From Streptomyces sp. CoH27 (GTDB lineage Bacteria; Actinomycetota; Actinomycetes; Streptomycetales; Streptomycetaceae): a stretch of 64,000 nt of DNA. The stretch is from the NCBI RefSeq assembly GCF_020181035.1, contig NZ_JAIQYY010000011.1:147599-211598 (forward strand), written 5' to 3'. Every line of letters begins with the position of its first letter. Position 1 is the stretch's first letter. Below, piece by piece: positions 34,290 to 44,500 of the stretch. The notes under the pieces are model-generated. The model searched no databases. It saw nothing but the letters and a program-made list of their open reading frames with translations, and was not told the origin of the DNA. The position numbers were made by a program, and so were the translations under genes.

Positions 34290-35189
34290 TCAGCGGCCGC
34301 CTCCGTCGGCGTTGGGACCGGCGTAGTCCTCGCCGTAGGCGCCCTTGGCGGGGCGGCGGCGGCGCATGGGCGGCTCGACGCCGTCCGCGAGGCGGCGGGC
34401 GGTGAGCAGGAAGCCGGTGTGGCCGATCATCCGGTGGTCCGGGCGGACGGCCAGGCCCTCGATGTGCCAGTTGCGGATCATGGTCTCCCAGGCGGTCGGC
34501 TCGTTGAAGCAGCCGATCTCCCGGATGGACTCCACGGTCCGGGCGAGCTGGGTGGTGGTGGCCACGTAGCAGCACAGGATGCCGCCGGGGACCAGCGCCT
34601 TGGAGACGGCCTCCAGGCACTCCCAGGGGGCGAGCATGTCGAGGATGACGCGGTCGACGTCGGTGTCGGACAGGTTGTCCTGGAGGTCGCCGACGGTGAG
34701 CTGCCAGGCGGGGTGCGGGCCGCCGAAGTAGCGCTCCACGTTCGCTTGCGCGATCTCCGCGAAGTCCTCGCGGCGCTCGTAGGAGTGCAGCATGCCCTGG
34801 TCGCCGATGGCGCGCAGCAGGAAACTGCTGAGCGAGCCGGAGCCGACGCCGGCCTCCACGACGCGCGCGCCGGGGAAGATGTCGGCGAAGGCGAGGATCT
34901 GCCCCGCGTCCTTCGGGTACACGACGGCTGCCCCGCGGGGCATGGACAGGACGTAGTCGGGGAGCAGGGGGCGCAGCGCGAGATAGGCCACGTTGCCGGT
35001 GGTGCGGACAACGCTGCCCTCGGGAGCACCGATCAGTTCGTCGTGCGGGAAGGAGCCCTTGTGGGTGTGGAAGTTCTTCCCGGCTTCGAGCGTGAACGTG
35101 TAGTGGCGGCCCTTGGGGTCGGTCAGCTGAACCTGGTCCCCGACCTTGAAGGGCCCGCGCCTGCGGGCGGCACCGGTCGGTTCGGACAT
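34290..35189 (-). CDS. trmI: tRNA (adenine-N1)-methyltransferase TrmI
   Basis: A 299-residue methyltransferase that makes m1A58 in the T loop of tRNAs, stabilising their fold. The N-terminal barrel GDQVQLTDPKGRHYTFTLEAGK precedes the Rossmann domain with VVEAGVGSGSLSSFLLRAIG (S-adenosylmethionine loop), LHSYERREDFAEIA, and the active-site stretch VILDMLAPWECLEAV. In Mycobacterium the homologue is Rv2118c. It follows the M50 protease gene by 38 nt on the same strand, so the two may share a transcript. Confidence 0.92.
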   Translation of the reverse strand: MSEPTGAARRRGPFKVGDQVQLTDPKGRHYTFTLEAGKNFHTHKGSFPHDELIGAPEGSVVRTTGNVAYLALRPLLPDYVLSMPRGAAVVYPKDAGQILAFADIFPGARVVEAGVGSGSLSSFLLRAIGDQGMLHSYERREDFAEIAQANVERYFGGPHPAWQLTVGDLQDNLSDTDVDRVILDMLAPWECLEAVSKALVPGGILCCYVATTTQLARTVESIREIGCFNEPTAWETMIRNWHIEGLAVRPDHRMIGHTGFLLTARRLADGVEPPMRRRRPAKGAYGEDYAGPNADGGGR

Positions 35190-35227
35190 GTGAACAGACT
35201 ACCGGGGTTTGTGGGGGCCGCCGACCA

Positions 35228-36784
35228 CTACGACGGCCTGGCCATGGCCTTCACGAAGGCGCGCTCCACGTCCGCCGCCGACAGCACGCCGTAGATCTCG
35301 CCGGTCTCCTCCACGACCAGGTACTCGGTCGCCGGGGTGGCCCGCAGGACGTCCAGGAGGTCCTCGCCGGCCAGCTCGGCGGAGACGCGCATGCCCTCGG
35401 TGAGGTCCTGGGCGAGGCCGCTGACCGCGACCCAGGGGCGGCGGTGTTCGGGTACGCCGACGATGGCGGCCTCGCGGACCAGGGAGATCGGGTTGCCGTG
35501 GGCGTCGACCACGACCAGGGCCCGGGCGCCGGCGGCGTTGGCCCGGCGCAGGGCCTCGGACAGCGGGGTGTCGGTCTGCACGGGTACGGCCCGCCGGGTG
35601 AGGGTGCGGGCGCGCAGCTCGGGGAGGTGCTCGCGGAGCCGGGCCATGCGCAGGCTGTTGCCGGCGCCGGTCCAGATGATCGCGGCGAGGATGGCGGCGA
35701 GCAGGGCGTCGGTGACGGTGTCCATGCCGCTGACCTGGGTGCCGTCGCCGCCGAGCGCGCCGGACCGGTTCATCAGCGGCAGGCCGATCAGGACCGCGAC
35801 GGCGAGGGCGCGGCCGACCCAGGCGGCGGCGATGGTGCCGCTCATCGGCCTGCCGGTGATCTTCCAGACGACGGCGCGGAGCATACGGCCGCCGTCCAGA
35901 GGCAGGCCGGGCAGGAGGTTGAAGGCCGCCACGATCAGGTTGGAGATCATCAGCCCGGCGAGCAGGACACCGGGCACGGAGCGGGGCTCGACGGGCTTCA
36001 GGGCGAGGTAGAACAGGCCGGCGAGGACGAGGGAGAGCAGCGGCCCGACGAAGGCCAGCACGAACTCCCGGCCCGGGGTCTCGGCCTCCTTCTCGATCTC
36101 GGAGACACCGCCGAAGAACTGGAGCTGGATGCGGCGCACCGGGAGCTTGAAGCGGATCGCGGCGACCGTGTGGGCCAGCTCGTGGACCAGCACAGAGGCG
36201 TAGAACGCGACGGCGAAGAACAGGGAGACCAGATAGCGGGCGGCGCCCAGCTCGGGCAGCACGCGGTCGAGCTGGCCGCCGAACACCCAGGTGATCAGCA
36301 CGGCGACGAGGAACCAGCTGGGCGCCACGTACACCGGCACCCCGAAGGGCCGCCCCATGAGAATGCCCCCGCCCGGCTCCTTGGGCCGCGGCTGCGGCGG
36401 CTCGCCCTTGGCGATACCGGAGTGAGCGAGGGAGCGGTGCTCGGAGGGGGACGCGTCCCGGTGCTTGTCGGCAGGGGTGGCCGTGTCGTCGGCGAGGGTG
36501 GTGTTCCGGCCGGGGGAATCCCCGTCCTTGGCGTCCTTGCCGGGGGAATCCCCGTCCCTCGCGTCCCCGCCCTGGGTGCTCCCGGCCTCGGTACTCCCGG
36601 CCTCGGTGTTCCCGCCCCGGGCAGCCTCGCCGCGGGCGTCCCCCTCGTCGTCCGGGGAGCGGCCCGTGCCGGGGGTGTCGGGCTGGTCGGCGGGGGCGGT
36701 CGTCGGGGCCGTAGGAACTGCGGGGTGCTCGGCCGGCTCGTCGTTGCCGGACCGCGGCTGCCCGCTCCCGCCGCTCACGTCCAC
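35228..36784 (-). CDS. Site-2-type M50 metalloprotease with two CBS domains
   Basis: A 518-residue intramembrane zinc protease of the Rip3/SpoIVFB-like class. The zinc motif HELAH is at residues 201-205; the third ligand motif NLLPGLPLDGG lies at 289-299. About five or six membrane segments surround them. A CBS pair follows at about residues 390-515 (ARTLTRRAVPVQTDTPL, ARALVVVDAHGNPISLV, YLVVEETGEIYGVLSAADVERAF), which may sense adenylates. The first 140 residues are a charged, repetitive disordered tail (AGSTEAGSTQ-type). Such proteases usually cleave anti-sigma factors or membrane regulators; the target is unknown. It leads into trmI. Confidence 0.85.
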   Translation of the reverse strand: MDVSGGSGQPRSGNDEPAEHPAVPTAPTTAPADQPDTPGTGRSPDDEGDARGEAARGGNTEAGSTEAGSTQGGDARDGDSPGKDAKDGDSPGRNTTLADDTATPADKHRDASPSEHRSLAHSGIAKGEPPQPRPKEPGGGILMGRPFGVPVYVAPSWFLVAVLITWVFGGQLDRVLPELGAARYLVSLFFAVAFYASVLVHELAHTVAAIRFKLPVRRIQLQFFGGVSEIEKEAETPGREFVLAFVGPLLSLVLAGLFYLALKPVEPRSVPGVLLAGLMISNLIVAAFNLLPGLPLDGGRMLRAVVWKITGRPMSGTIAAAWVGRALAVAVLIGLPLMNRSGALGGDGTQVSGMDTVTDALLAAILAAIIWTGAGNSLRMARLREHLPELRARTLTRRAVPVQTDTPLSEALRRANAAGARALVVVDAHGNPISLVREAAIVGVPEHRRPWVAVSGLAQDLTEGMRVSAELAGEDLLDVLRATPATEYLVVEETGEIYGVLSAADVERAFVKAMARPS

Positions 36785-36962
36785 GGTGTCCCCTCGTTCG
36801 AAGCGTCTTCCGCGCCTGCCGGGCGGAAGGGTCTGAGGTCGATGGTATGCGGCCGTCGCGGCACGTTTCGCCCCGGCACCCCCGGTGTTCGCCCCGCAGT
36901 TGCGCGGGCGGCGCGGGCGGGGAGTGGGTCACTGTCAGTGGTGGGCCGTAAGGTCTGTGGGC

Positions 36963-37853
<891 letters not shown>

Positions 37854-37867
37854 CGAAGGAGTGTCAC

Positions 37868-38539
37868 GTGGCCATCCGCGTCCTACTGGTCGACGACCAG
37901 CCCCTGCTGCGTACGGGTTTCCGGATGATCCTGGAGGCCGAGCAGGACATCGCGGTCGTGGGCGAGGCCGGTGACGGCCTGCAGGCCCTCGATCAGGTAC
38001 GGGCCCTGCAGCCGGACGTCGTCCTGATGGACATCCGTATGCCGCGGATGGACGGGGTGGAGGCGACCCGGCAGATCACCGGGCCCGACCGGTCCGGCCC
38101 GGCGAAGGTGCTCGTACTGACCACGTTCGATCTCGACGAGTACGTGGTGGAGGCGCTGCGCGCCGGGGCCAGCGGCTTCCTGTTGAAGGACGCCCCCGCC
38201 AACGAGCTGGTGCAGGCGATCCGCGTGGTCGCGGCCGGGGAGGCGATGCTGGCGCCGAGCATCACGCGCCGGCTGCTGGACAAGTACGCCACGCATCTGC
38301 CGTCCGGCGAGGAGCCGGTGCCGGACACCCTGCACACCCTCACCGACCGTGAGGTGGAGGTGCTGAAGCTGGTGGCGCGCGGCCTGTCCAACGCGGAGAT
38401 CGCCGCCGACCTGTTCGTCAGCGAGACCACCGTGAAGACGCATGTGGGGCATGTGCTGACCAAGCTGGGCCTGCGGGACCGGGTGCAGGCGGCGGTGTAC
38501 GCGTACGAGAGCGGGCTCGTCCGCCCCGGCGCACAGTAG
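37868..38539 (+). CDS. NarL/LuxR-type response regulator, orphan
   Basis: A 223-residue two-component regulator. The receiver domain (residues 1-125) has the phospho-accepting Asp near position 55 in VVLMDIRMPRMDG. The C-terminal LuxR helix-turn-helix reads LTDREVEVLKLVARGLSNAEIAADLFVSE. The start is GTG 37868, with AAGGAG 7 nt upstream. No histidine kinase is adjacent in the window, so the partner is unknown or distant. It lies 14 bp after the RecB-type nuclease gene and could be co-transcribed with it. Confidence 0.9.
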   Translation: MAIRVLLVDDQPLLRTGFRMILEAEQDIAVVGEAGDGLQALDQVRALQPDVVLMDIRMPRMDGVEATRQITGPDRSGPAKVLVLTTFDLDEYVVEALRAGASGFLLKDAPANELVQAIRVVAAGEAMLAPSITRRLLDKYATHLPSGEEPVPDTLHTLTDREVEVLKLVARGLSNAEIAADLFVSETTVKTHVGHVLTKLGLRDRVQAAVYAYESGLVRPGAQ

Positions 38540-38563
38540 GCACCAGGAGCGTACGACGGCGAA

Positions 38564-38594
38564 GGGCGCCCCTCTCCCGTGGAGAAGGGCGCCC
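38564..38594. terminator. Bidirectional hairpin between convergent genes
   Basis: GGGCGCCC-C-TCTCC, loop CGT, GGAGA-A-GGGCGCCC folds into a long stem with one mismatch. It lies in the 75 bp between the response regulator stop and the solute-binding lipoprotein stop, so it can end both transcripts. Confidence 0.65.
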
Positions 38595-38614
38595 GTGCCG
38601 TAGCCGGCGTCAGG

Positions 38615-40219
38615 TCAGCCGCTCACACCACGGCCGAGCTCCCACAGCTGAAGCGTCGAGGAGGAGTTGAGGGCGTACGCCACACCCGTGATGTCGTCCC
38701 GTGCGGCGACGTACTGCTTGCCCTGCCACAGCGGCAGGATCGGGACGTCGTCGGCGACGGTGTCCTGGATCGAGGTCAGGCTCTTGGTGGCGGCGGCCCG
38801 GTCGGCCTCGCGACGGGACGCCGGGATCAGCGTGTGCTCGATGGTGGGGTTGGAGTACGGCGAGCCGAGGGTGTTGTCCGCGTCGAGGAACGGCGCGAGG
38901 AAGTTGTCGGCGTCGGGGAAGTCGGGGAACCAGCCCATGCCGTAGACGTCGTACTGGCCCTTCTTCTCGGCGGGCCGGAACTGGTCCCAGGGGTGGCCCT
39001 GGATGGAGGCGTCGAACAGGCCGCTGTCGTTGAGCTGCTTCTGCAGGACCTCGAACTCCTGCTTGGTGGCCGAGCCGTAGTGGTCGGTGGTGTAGTGCAG
39101 CGTCAGCTTCACCGGGGTGGTGATGCCGGCCTTCGTCAGCAGGTCCTTCGCCTTGGCGACGCTGGGGTTGCCGTACTTGTTGAAGAACGAGTTGGAGTGA
39201 CCGGTGATGGTCGCCGGGACCAGCGAGTACAGCGGCTCGGCCTGGGTGCCGTAGACCTTGGAGACCAGTTCGCCGCGGTTGATCAGCTGCGCCATGGCCT
39301 GGCGGACGGCCTTGGACTTCACGCTGGTCGCGTCGGTGTTGAAGGCCAGGTAGCGGATCTCCAGGCCCGGCATCTCCACCAGGTCGACCTTGTTGCCGGT
39401 GCCGGCGTCCAGCTTCTGGATCTGCGCGGGGTCCATGGTGCGGGTCATGACGTCGATGTCGCCCTTGTCGATCGCCGCGCCCATGGCGCCGGCGGAGTCG
39501 TAGGAGCGCATCACGACCTTGTTGTTGTTCACCGTCACCGCGCCCTTGTACGAAGGGTTCTTGGTGAAGGTGGCGCTGACGATCGCGTTGTCCTTGACGT
39601 CGGCCTGGAACGTGTAGGGACCGGAGCCGTCCAGCGAGAAGCCGTCGCGCAGCTTGCCCTGCTGGTAGTCCTTCGGGTTGACGATGCCCGCGACCGGGGT
39701 GGACAGCTTGTACGGGAAGGTGGCGTCGGCCGCGTTGAGGTGGAAGATGACCTCTTTGTCGCCCTGCGTCTCGATCGTGTCGATGGTGTTCAGCAGCGAG
39801 GAGACGCCGCTGTCGGCCTTGAGGTGCAGGGCACGCTCGATGGAGAACTTCACGTCCTGGGCGGTCACCGGGTCGCCGTTGGCGAACTTCAGTCCGTCGC
39901 GCAGCTTGCAGGCGTAGCGCTCGCTGCCGCTGTCGGTGAAGCCGCAGCTCTCGGCGGCGTCCGGGACCAGGTCGCCCTCGCCCTTGGGCAGGGTCATCAG
40001 CGTCTGCACGGTCTGCCGCAGGATGTTCCAGGTGCCGACGTCGTAGGCGTAGGCCGGGTCGAGGGGCGCAGGGGCATCGCTGGTGGCGGTGAACCGGTCC
40101 GTGGTGCCGACGACGATCGCGTCGCCGTTCTTGCCCCCGCTGCCGGATCCGCCGCACGCGGCGAGAACCGGGGTGAGCAGGCCGGCCACCGCCGGCAGCA
40201 CCAAAGTCTTACGGTTCAT
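38615..40219 (-). CDS. ABC transporter solute-binding lipoprotein, peptide/oligopeptide type (family 5)
   Basis: A 534-residue family 5 binding protein (DppA/OppA-like). The N-terminus MNRKTLVLPAVAGLLTPVLAACGG carries the lipobox LAAC, so it is lipid-anchored outside the membrane. Typical blocks: LDPAYAYDVGTWNILRQTVQT, ANGDPVTAQDVKFSIERALH, AVRQAMAQLINRGELV, and YGMGWFPDFPDADNFLAPF. It binds peptides or similar for import. No permease or ATPase genes lie next to it, so it is an orphan receptor relying on a transporter encoded elsewhere. It ends at the hairpin 38564-38594. Confidence 0.9.
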   Translation of the reverse strand: MNRKTLVLPAVAGLLTPVLAACGGSGSGGKNGDAIVVGTTDRFTATSDAPAPLDPAYAYDVGTWNILRQTVQTLMTLPKGEGDLVPDAAESCGFTDSGSERYACKLRDGLKFANGDPVTAQDVKFSIERALHLKADSGVSSLLNTIDTIETQGDKEVIFHLNAADATFPYKLSTPVAGIVNPKDYQQGKLRDGFSLDGSGPYTFQADVKDNAIVSATFTKNPSYKGAVTVNNNKVVMRSYDSAGAMGAAIDKGDIDVMTRTMDPAQIQKLDAGTGNKVDLVEMPGLEIRYLAFNTDATSVKSKAVRQAMAQLINRGELVSKVYGTQAEPLYSLVPATITGHSNSFFNKYGNPSVAKAKDLLTKAGITTPVKLTLHYTTDHYGSATKQEFEVLQKQLNDSGLFDASIQGHPWDQFRPAEKKGQYDVYGMGWFPDFPDADNFLAPFLDADNTLGSPYSNPTIEHTLIPASRREADRAAATKSLTSIQDTVADDVPILPLWQGKQYVAARDDITGVAYALNSSSTLQLWELGRGVSG

Positions 40220-40552
40220 GCGGGAGTTTCTCCAGAGCTGTTCGGGTCCGTGTATCCGGCACGCAGGGGGTGGAGGCGGCGGAAACGCGGGGGGTTACGG
40301 CGATGTTCTCGCGATGAGATTAGTCCGCGCCCGCAGGAGGGTTCACGGCCCCGCGAGTTGACCGGCCATCACGCAGTGAAACCGGCTGTGGACACACCGA
40401 AAACCCGACAGCGGCAGGATTAGTGCAGCTTCCCCCCAATCGGGACACAAGGACCGGCCCTCGCCCCCCGAACAGGGCCGACCAGCACACTCGCGCAGGG
40501 TTGTCGAGGCCCGCCGGGGTGGGGAACGTCACACTCCCAACTGTGCGGGCAC
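40220..40552. other. Intergenic region upstream of the solute-binding protein gene
   Basis: About 330 bp with no convincing gene. A leftward frame (40320-40532) has poor coding character. The hairpin at 40555-40592 borders it. It holds the promoter of the lipoprotein gene but no motif I recognise. Confidence 0.45.
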
Positions 40553-40669
40553 TCAGTGGAATTCGGCCGCGCGCCCGGCCACGAATTCCACTCCGGTGTA
40601 CTTCCCCGGAAATATGTCCAGCGCGATCATTGGGATACCCCCCGTGAACAGCTGACGCATTTCCGTCAT
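40553..40669 (-). CDS. Possible 38-residue protein coupled to the HAD gene
   Basis: A tiny frame whose ATG (40669) overlaps the HAD stop as TGATG, suitable for translational coupling. It encodes MTEMRQLFTGGIPMIALDIF... and ends in VAGRAAEFH. Third-position GC is lower than in neighbouring genes, and the hairpin 40555-40592 falls inside its 3' end, so it may be only the leader of a terminator. No homologue is recognised. Confidence 0.25.
   Translation of the reverse strand: MTEMRQLFTGGIPMIALDIFPGKYTGVEFVAGRAAEFH
40555..40592 (-). terminator. Hairpin after the HAD gene
   Basis: AGTGGAATTCG and CGAATTCCACT are perfect 11-bp arms with further GGCC pairing in the loop, 77 bp after the HAD stop. 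Likely a terminator. Confidence 0.6.
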
Positions 40670-41364
40670 CAGGGCGCCATCAGGCCCCGCAGAAATGCCA
40701 GGTCGACCTCTTCCAGAGAGGTCACCACGGTGCGTCCCGCGGCCGGGGCGATGGGGGCGACGGAGGGTACGGCGACCACCCGGCAGCCCGCGGCCTCGGC
40801 GGCGGCGACCCCGGTCGTGGTGTCCTCGACGACGGCGCAGCGGGCCGGGTCGGCGCCGAGCCCCGCCGCGGCGAGCAGATACGGGTCCGGGTAGGGCTTG
40901 GTGCGCGAGACCTCGTCGCCCGCGATCGACAGGGCGAAGTACTGGGGGCCGAGCATGCCCAGCACACGGTCGATGATGCGCCGGTGGGAGGCCGAGACCA
41001 GGGCCGTGGGAACGGCCTGCTCGTGCAGCTCGGCGAGCAGCCGGGCGGCGCCGGGCATGAGTGGCAGGGCGCGGCCGATGCGGTCCTCGAAGCCCTCGTT
41101 GAGCAGCGTCGTGAGCTCGGCGAGGGTGACGTCGGCACCCGTGGCCTCGATGAGGAACCCGGCGCTGCGGGTCATGGGCCCGCCGACGACGACATGCCGC
41201 CAGGACTCGTCCAGGGTGTGGCCGAGGGCGGCGAAGACCTCGACCTCGACGTCCCACCAGAAGCCCTCGGTGTCCACCAGGGTGCCGTCCATGTCCAGGA
41301 GCACCGCCTGCAGCGTCGAGCCTTCGGCCGTACGGGTTCCGAGCGCGGGGACCGTGGCTGTCAT
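40669..41364 (-). CDS. HAD-superfamily phosphatase/phosphoglucomutase-like hydrolase
   Basis: A 231-residue HAD subfamily I hydrolase. Motif I LLDMDGTLVDTEG holds the nucleophile and acid (Asp24, Asp26); motif II is ALVSASHRRI; motif III is KPYPDPYL; motif IV is AVVEDTTTGVAAAEAAG. It has a helical C1 cap (FWWDVEVEVFAALGHT ...), as in beta-phosphoglucomutase and sugar phosphatases. The substrate is not predictable. The strong AAGGAGGTG precedes the ATG at 41364. It lies after metH but behind the terminator at 41388-41419, so it is probably expressed separately. Confidence 0.88.
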   Translation of the reverse strand: MTATVPALGTRTAEGSTLQAVLLDMDGTLVDTEGFWWDVEVEVFAALGHTLDESWRHVVVGGPMTRSAGFLIEATGADVTLAELTTLLNEGFEDRIGRALPLMPGAARLLAELHEQAVPTALVSASHRRIIDRVLGMLGPQYFALSIAGDEVSRTKPYPDPYLLAAAGLGADPARCAVVEDTTTGVAAAEAAGCRVVAVPSVAPIAPAAGRTVVTSLEEVDLAFLRGLMAP

Positions 41365-41387
41365 CCACGCACCTCCTTGGGGGACGA

Positions 41388-41419
41388 GCAGGCCGGTTCC
41401 CGTGCGGGAACCGGCCTGC
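41388..41419 (-). terminator. metH terminator
   Basis: GCAGGCCGGTTCCC and its reverse complement form a perfect 14-bp stem around GTGC. It lies between the metH stop and the HAD start. A second, shorter stem (GAGCCC-CGGA-GGGCTC, 41559-41574) overlaps the metH stop codon. Confidence 0.75.
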
Positions 41420-41572
41420 GGTGGGCCGACAAGTGTACGTCGCGCGCGCCCGAAGCGCCTCGTTTATCACTGGAGCCAGGGGGTACCCCGTGAAACACGC
41501 GGGCGCAGGCCAGGGGGCTCTTCGGCATGCGCGCGGAGATCCCCCGGCGCCCCCTGCCGAGCCCCGGAGGGC

Positions 41573-44500
41573 TCAGCGGGCGTTGAAGTACTTCGCCTCC
41601 GGGTGGTGGATGACGATCGCGTCCGTGGACTGCTCGGGGTGCAGCTGGAACTCCTCGGACAGGTGGACCCCGATCCGCTCCGGCTGGAGCAGCTCGGCGA
41701 TCTTCGCGCGGTCCTCCAGGTTCGGGCAGGCGCCGTAGCCGAGCGAGAAGCGGGCGCCCCGGTACTTCAGGGCGAACATGTCCTCGATCTCGGCCGGGTC
41801 CTCGCCGGCGAAGCCCAGCTCGCCGCGGACGCGGGCGTGCCAGTACTCGGCGAGCGCCTCCGCCAACTGCACGGACAGGCCGTGCAGTTCGAGGTAGTCA
41901 CGGTAGGAGTTGGCCTCGAACAGCTTGGCCGTCTCCTCGCCGATGCGGGAGCCGACGGTGACGACCTGGAGGCCGACGACGTCCGTCTCCCCCGACTCCT
42001 CCGGGCGGAAGAAGTCGGCCAGGCACAGCCGGCGGCCCCGGCGCTGGCGCGGGAAGGTGAACCGGGTGCGTTCGTTGCCCCGCTCGTCCAGGATGATCAG
42101 GTCGTCGTCCTTGGAGACACAGGGGAAGTAGCCGTAGACGACGGCCGCTTCGAGGAGGTTCTCCGTCTGGAGCCGGTCCAGCAGACCGCGCAGCCGCGGG
42201 CGCCCCTCGCTCTCCACCAGGTCCTCGTACGACGGTCCCTCGCCGGTGCGGGCCTGCTTGAGCCCCCACTGGCCCTTGAACAGGGCGCCCTCGTCCAGCC
42301 AGCTCGCGTACTCCTTGAGCTGGATGCCCTTGACGATCCGGGTGTCCCAGAACGGCGGGGTCGGCACGGGGTTGTCGGTGGCGACGTCGGAGCGGACGTG
42401 GCCCTCCTCGGGCCGCTCCTCGACCTCGACTGCGGCCGCGGCCCGCACCCGGCGCTGCTTGAGCTCGGGCAGCTTGGCTCCGGGGACCCCGCGCTTGACG
42501 CCGATCAGGGCGTCCATCAGCCGCAGGCCCTCGAAGGCGTCACGGGCGTAGCGGACCTCGCCCTCGTAGAGCTCGTGCAGGTCCTGCTCGACATAGGCGC
42601 GGGTCAGGGCGGCGCCGCCGAGGATGACCGGGAAGCGTGCGGCCAGGCCGCGCTGGTTCAGCTCCTCCAGGTTCTCCTTCATGATCACCGTGGACTTCAC
42701 CAGCAGACCGGACATGCCGATCACGTCGGCCCGGTGCTCCTCGGCCGCCTCCAGGATCGCGGAGACGGGCTGCTTGATGCCCAGGTTGACGACGTTGTAG
42801 CCGTTGTTGGACAGGATGATGTCGACCAGGTTCTTGCCGATGTCGTGCACGTCGCCGCGCACGGTCGCCAGCACGATGGTGCCCTTGCCGTCGGCGTCCG
42901 ATTTCTCCATGTGCGGTTCGAGGTAGGCCACGGCAGCCTTCATCACCTCGGCGGACTGCAGCACGAACGGCAGCTGCATCTGGCCGGAGCCGAAGAGTTC
43001 GCCGACGACCTTCATGCCGTCCAGGAGGGTCTCGTTGACGATGTCCAGGGCCGGACGCTCGACGAGGGCCTCGTCCAGGTCGGCTTCCAGGCCGTTGCGT
43101 TCACCGTCGATGATCCTGCGCTTGAGGCGCTCCTCCAGCGGGAGGGCGGCCAGTTCCTCGGCCTTGCCGGCCTTCAGCGACTTGGCGGTGGCGCCCTCGA
43201 AGAGCTGCATGAGCTTCTGCAGGGGGTCGTAGCCCTCGCTGCGGCGGTCGTGGATCAGGTCGAGGGCCGTCTGCACCTCTTCCTCGCTGAACCTGGCGAT
43301 CGGCAGGATCTTCGACGCGTGGACGATCGCCGAGTCCAGGCCCGCCTTGACGCACTCGTCCAGGAAGACGGAGTTGAGCAGGATGCGGGCGGCCGGGTTC
43401 AGGCCGAAGGAGATGTTCGACAGGCCGAGGGTGGTCTGGACCTCGGGGTGGCGGCGCTTGAGTTCCCGGATGGCCTCGATGGTGGCGATGCCGTCCTTGC
43501 GGGACTCCTCCTGACCGGTACAGATGGTGAAGGTCAGGGTGTCGATGAGGATGTCCGACTCATGGATGCCCCAGTTCCCGGTCAGGTCGGCGATCAGCCG
43601 CTCGGCGATCTCCACCTTCTTCTCGGGGGTGCGCGCCTGGCCCTCCTCGTCGATCGTGAGCGCGATCAGCGCGGCACCGTGCTCCTGCGCCAGCTTGGTC
43701 ACGCGTGCGAAGCGGGACTCCGGGCCGTCGCCGTCCTCGTAGTTCACCGAGTTGATCACGGCGCGGCCGCCGAGCTTCTCCAGGCCGGCCTGGATGACGT
43801 CGACCTCGGTGGAGTCCAGCACGATCGGCAGCGTGGACGCGGTCGCGAAGCGCCCGGCCAGCTCCTCCATGTCGGCCACGCCGTCCCGGCCGACGTAGTC
43901 CACGCACAGGTCCAGCATGTGCGCGCCCTCGCGGATCTGCTCGCGCGCCATCTCCACGCAGTCGTCCCAGCGGGCCTCCAGCATGGCCTCACGGAACTTC
44001 TTCGACCCGTTCGCGTTCGTCCGCTCGCCGATCGCCAGGTAGGAGGTGTCCTGACGGAACGGGACGGTCTGGTAGAGCGAGGCCGCGCCCGGCTCGGGGC
44101 GCGGGTCGCGCGCGGGCGGGGTCACGCCCTGGACGCGCTCGACCACCTGACGCAGGTGCTCGGGGGTGGTGCCGCAGCAGCCGCCGATCAGGGAGAGCCC
44201 GTAGTCCCGTACGAAGTTCTCCTGGGCCTCGGCCAGCCCCTCGGGGCCGAGCGGGAAGTGGGCGCCGTCCTTGGTCAGCACCGGCAGGCCCGCGTTCGGC
44301 ATGCACAGCAGGGGGATGCGGGAGTGCCGGGTGAGGTAGCGCAGGTGCTCGCTCATCTCGGCCGGGCCCGTCGAGCAGTTCAGGCCGATCATGTCGATAC
44401 CCAGCGGCTCCAGCGCCGTCAGGGCCGCGCCGATCTCCGAGCCCAGCAGCATGGTGCCGGTGGTCTCGAAGGCCATGGACACCAGCAGCGGGACGTCCAC

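Noticed and set aside
38579..40423. A 614-codon plus-strand frame
   Set aside because: Antisense shadow of the solute-binding lipoprotein, with no recognisable motif.
40320..40532. A 70-codon minus-strand frame in the gap before the lipoprotein gene
   Set aside because: Poor codon bias, no RBS and no recognisable sequence.
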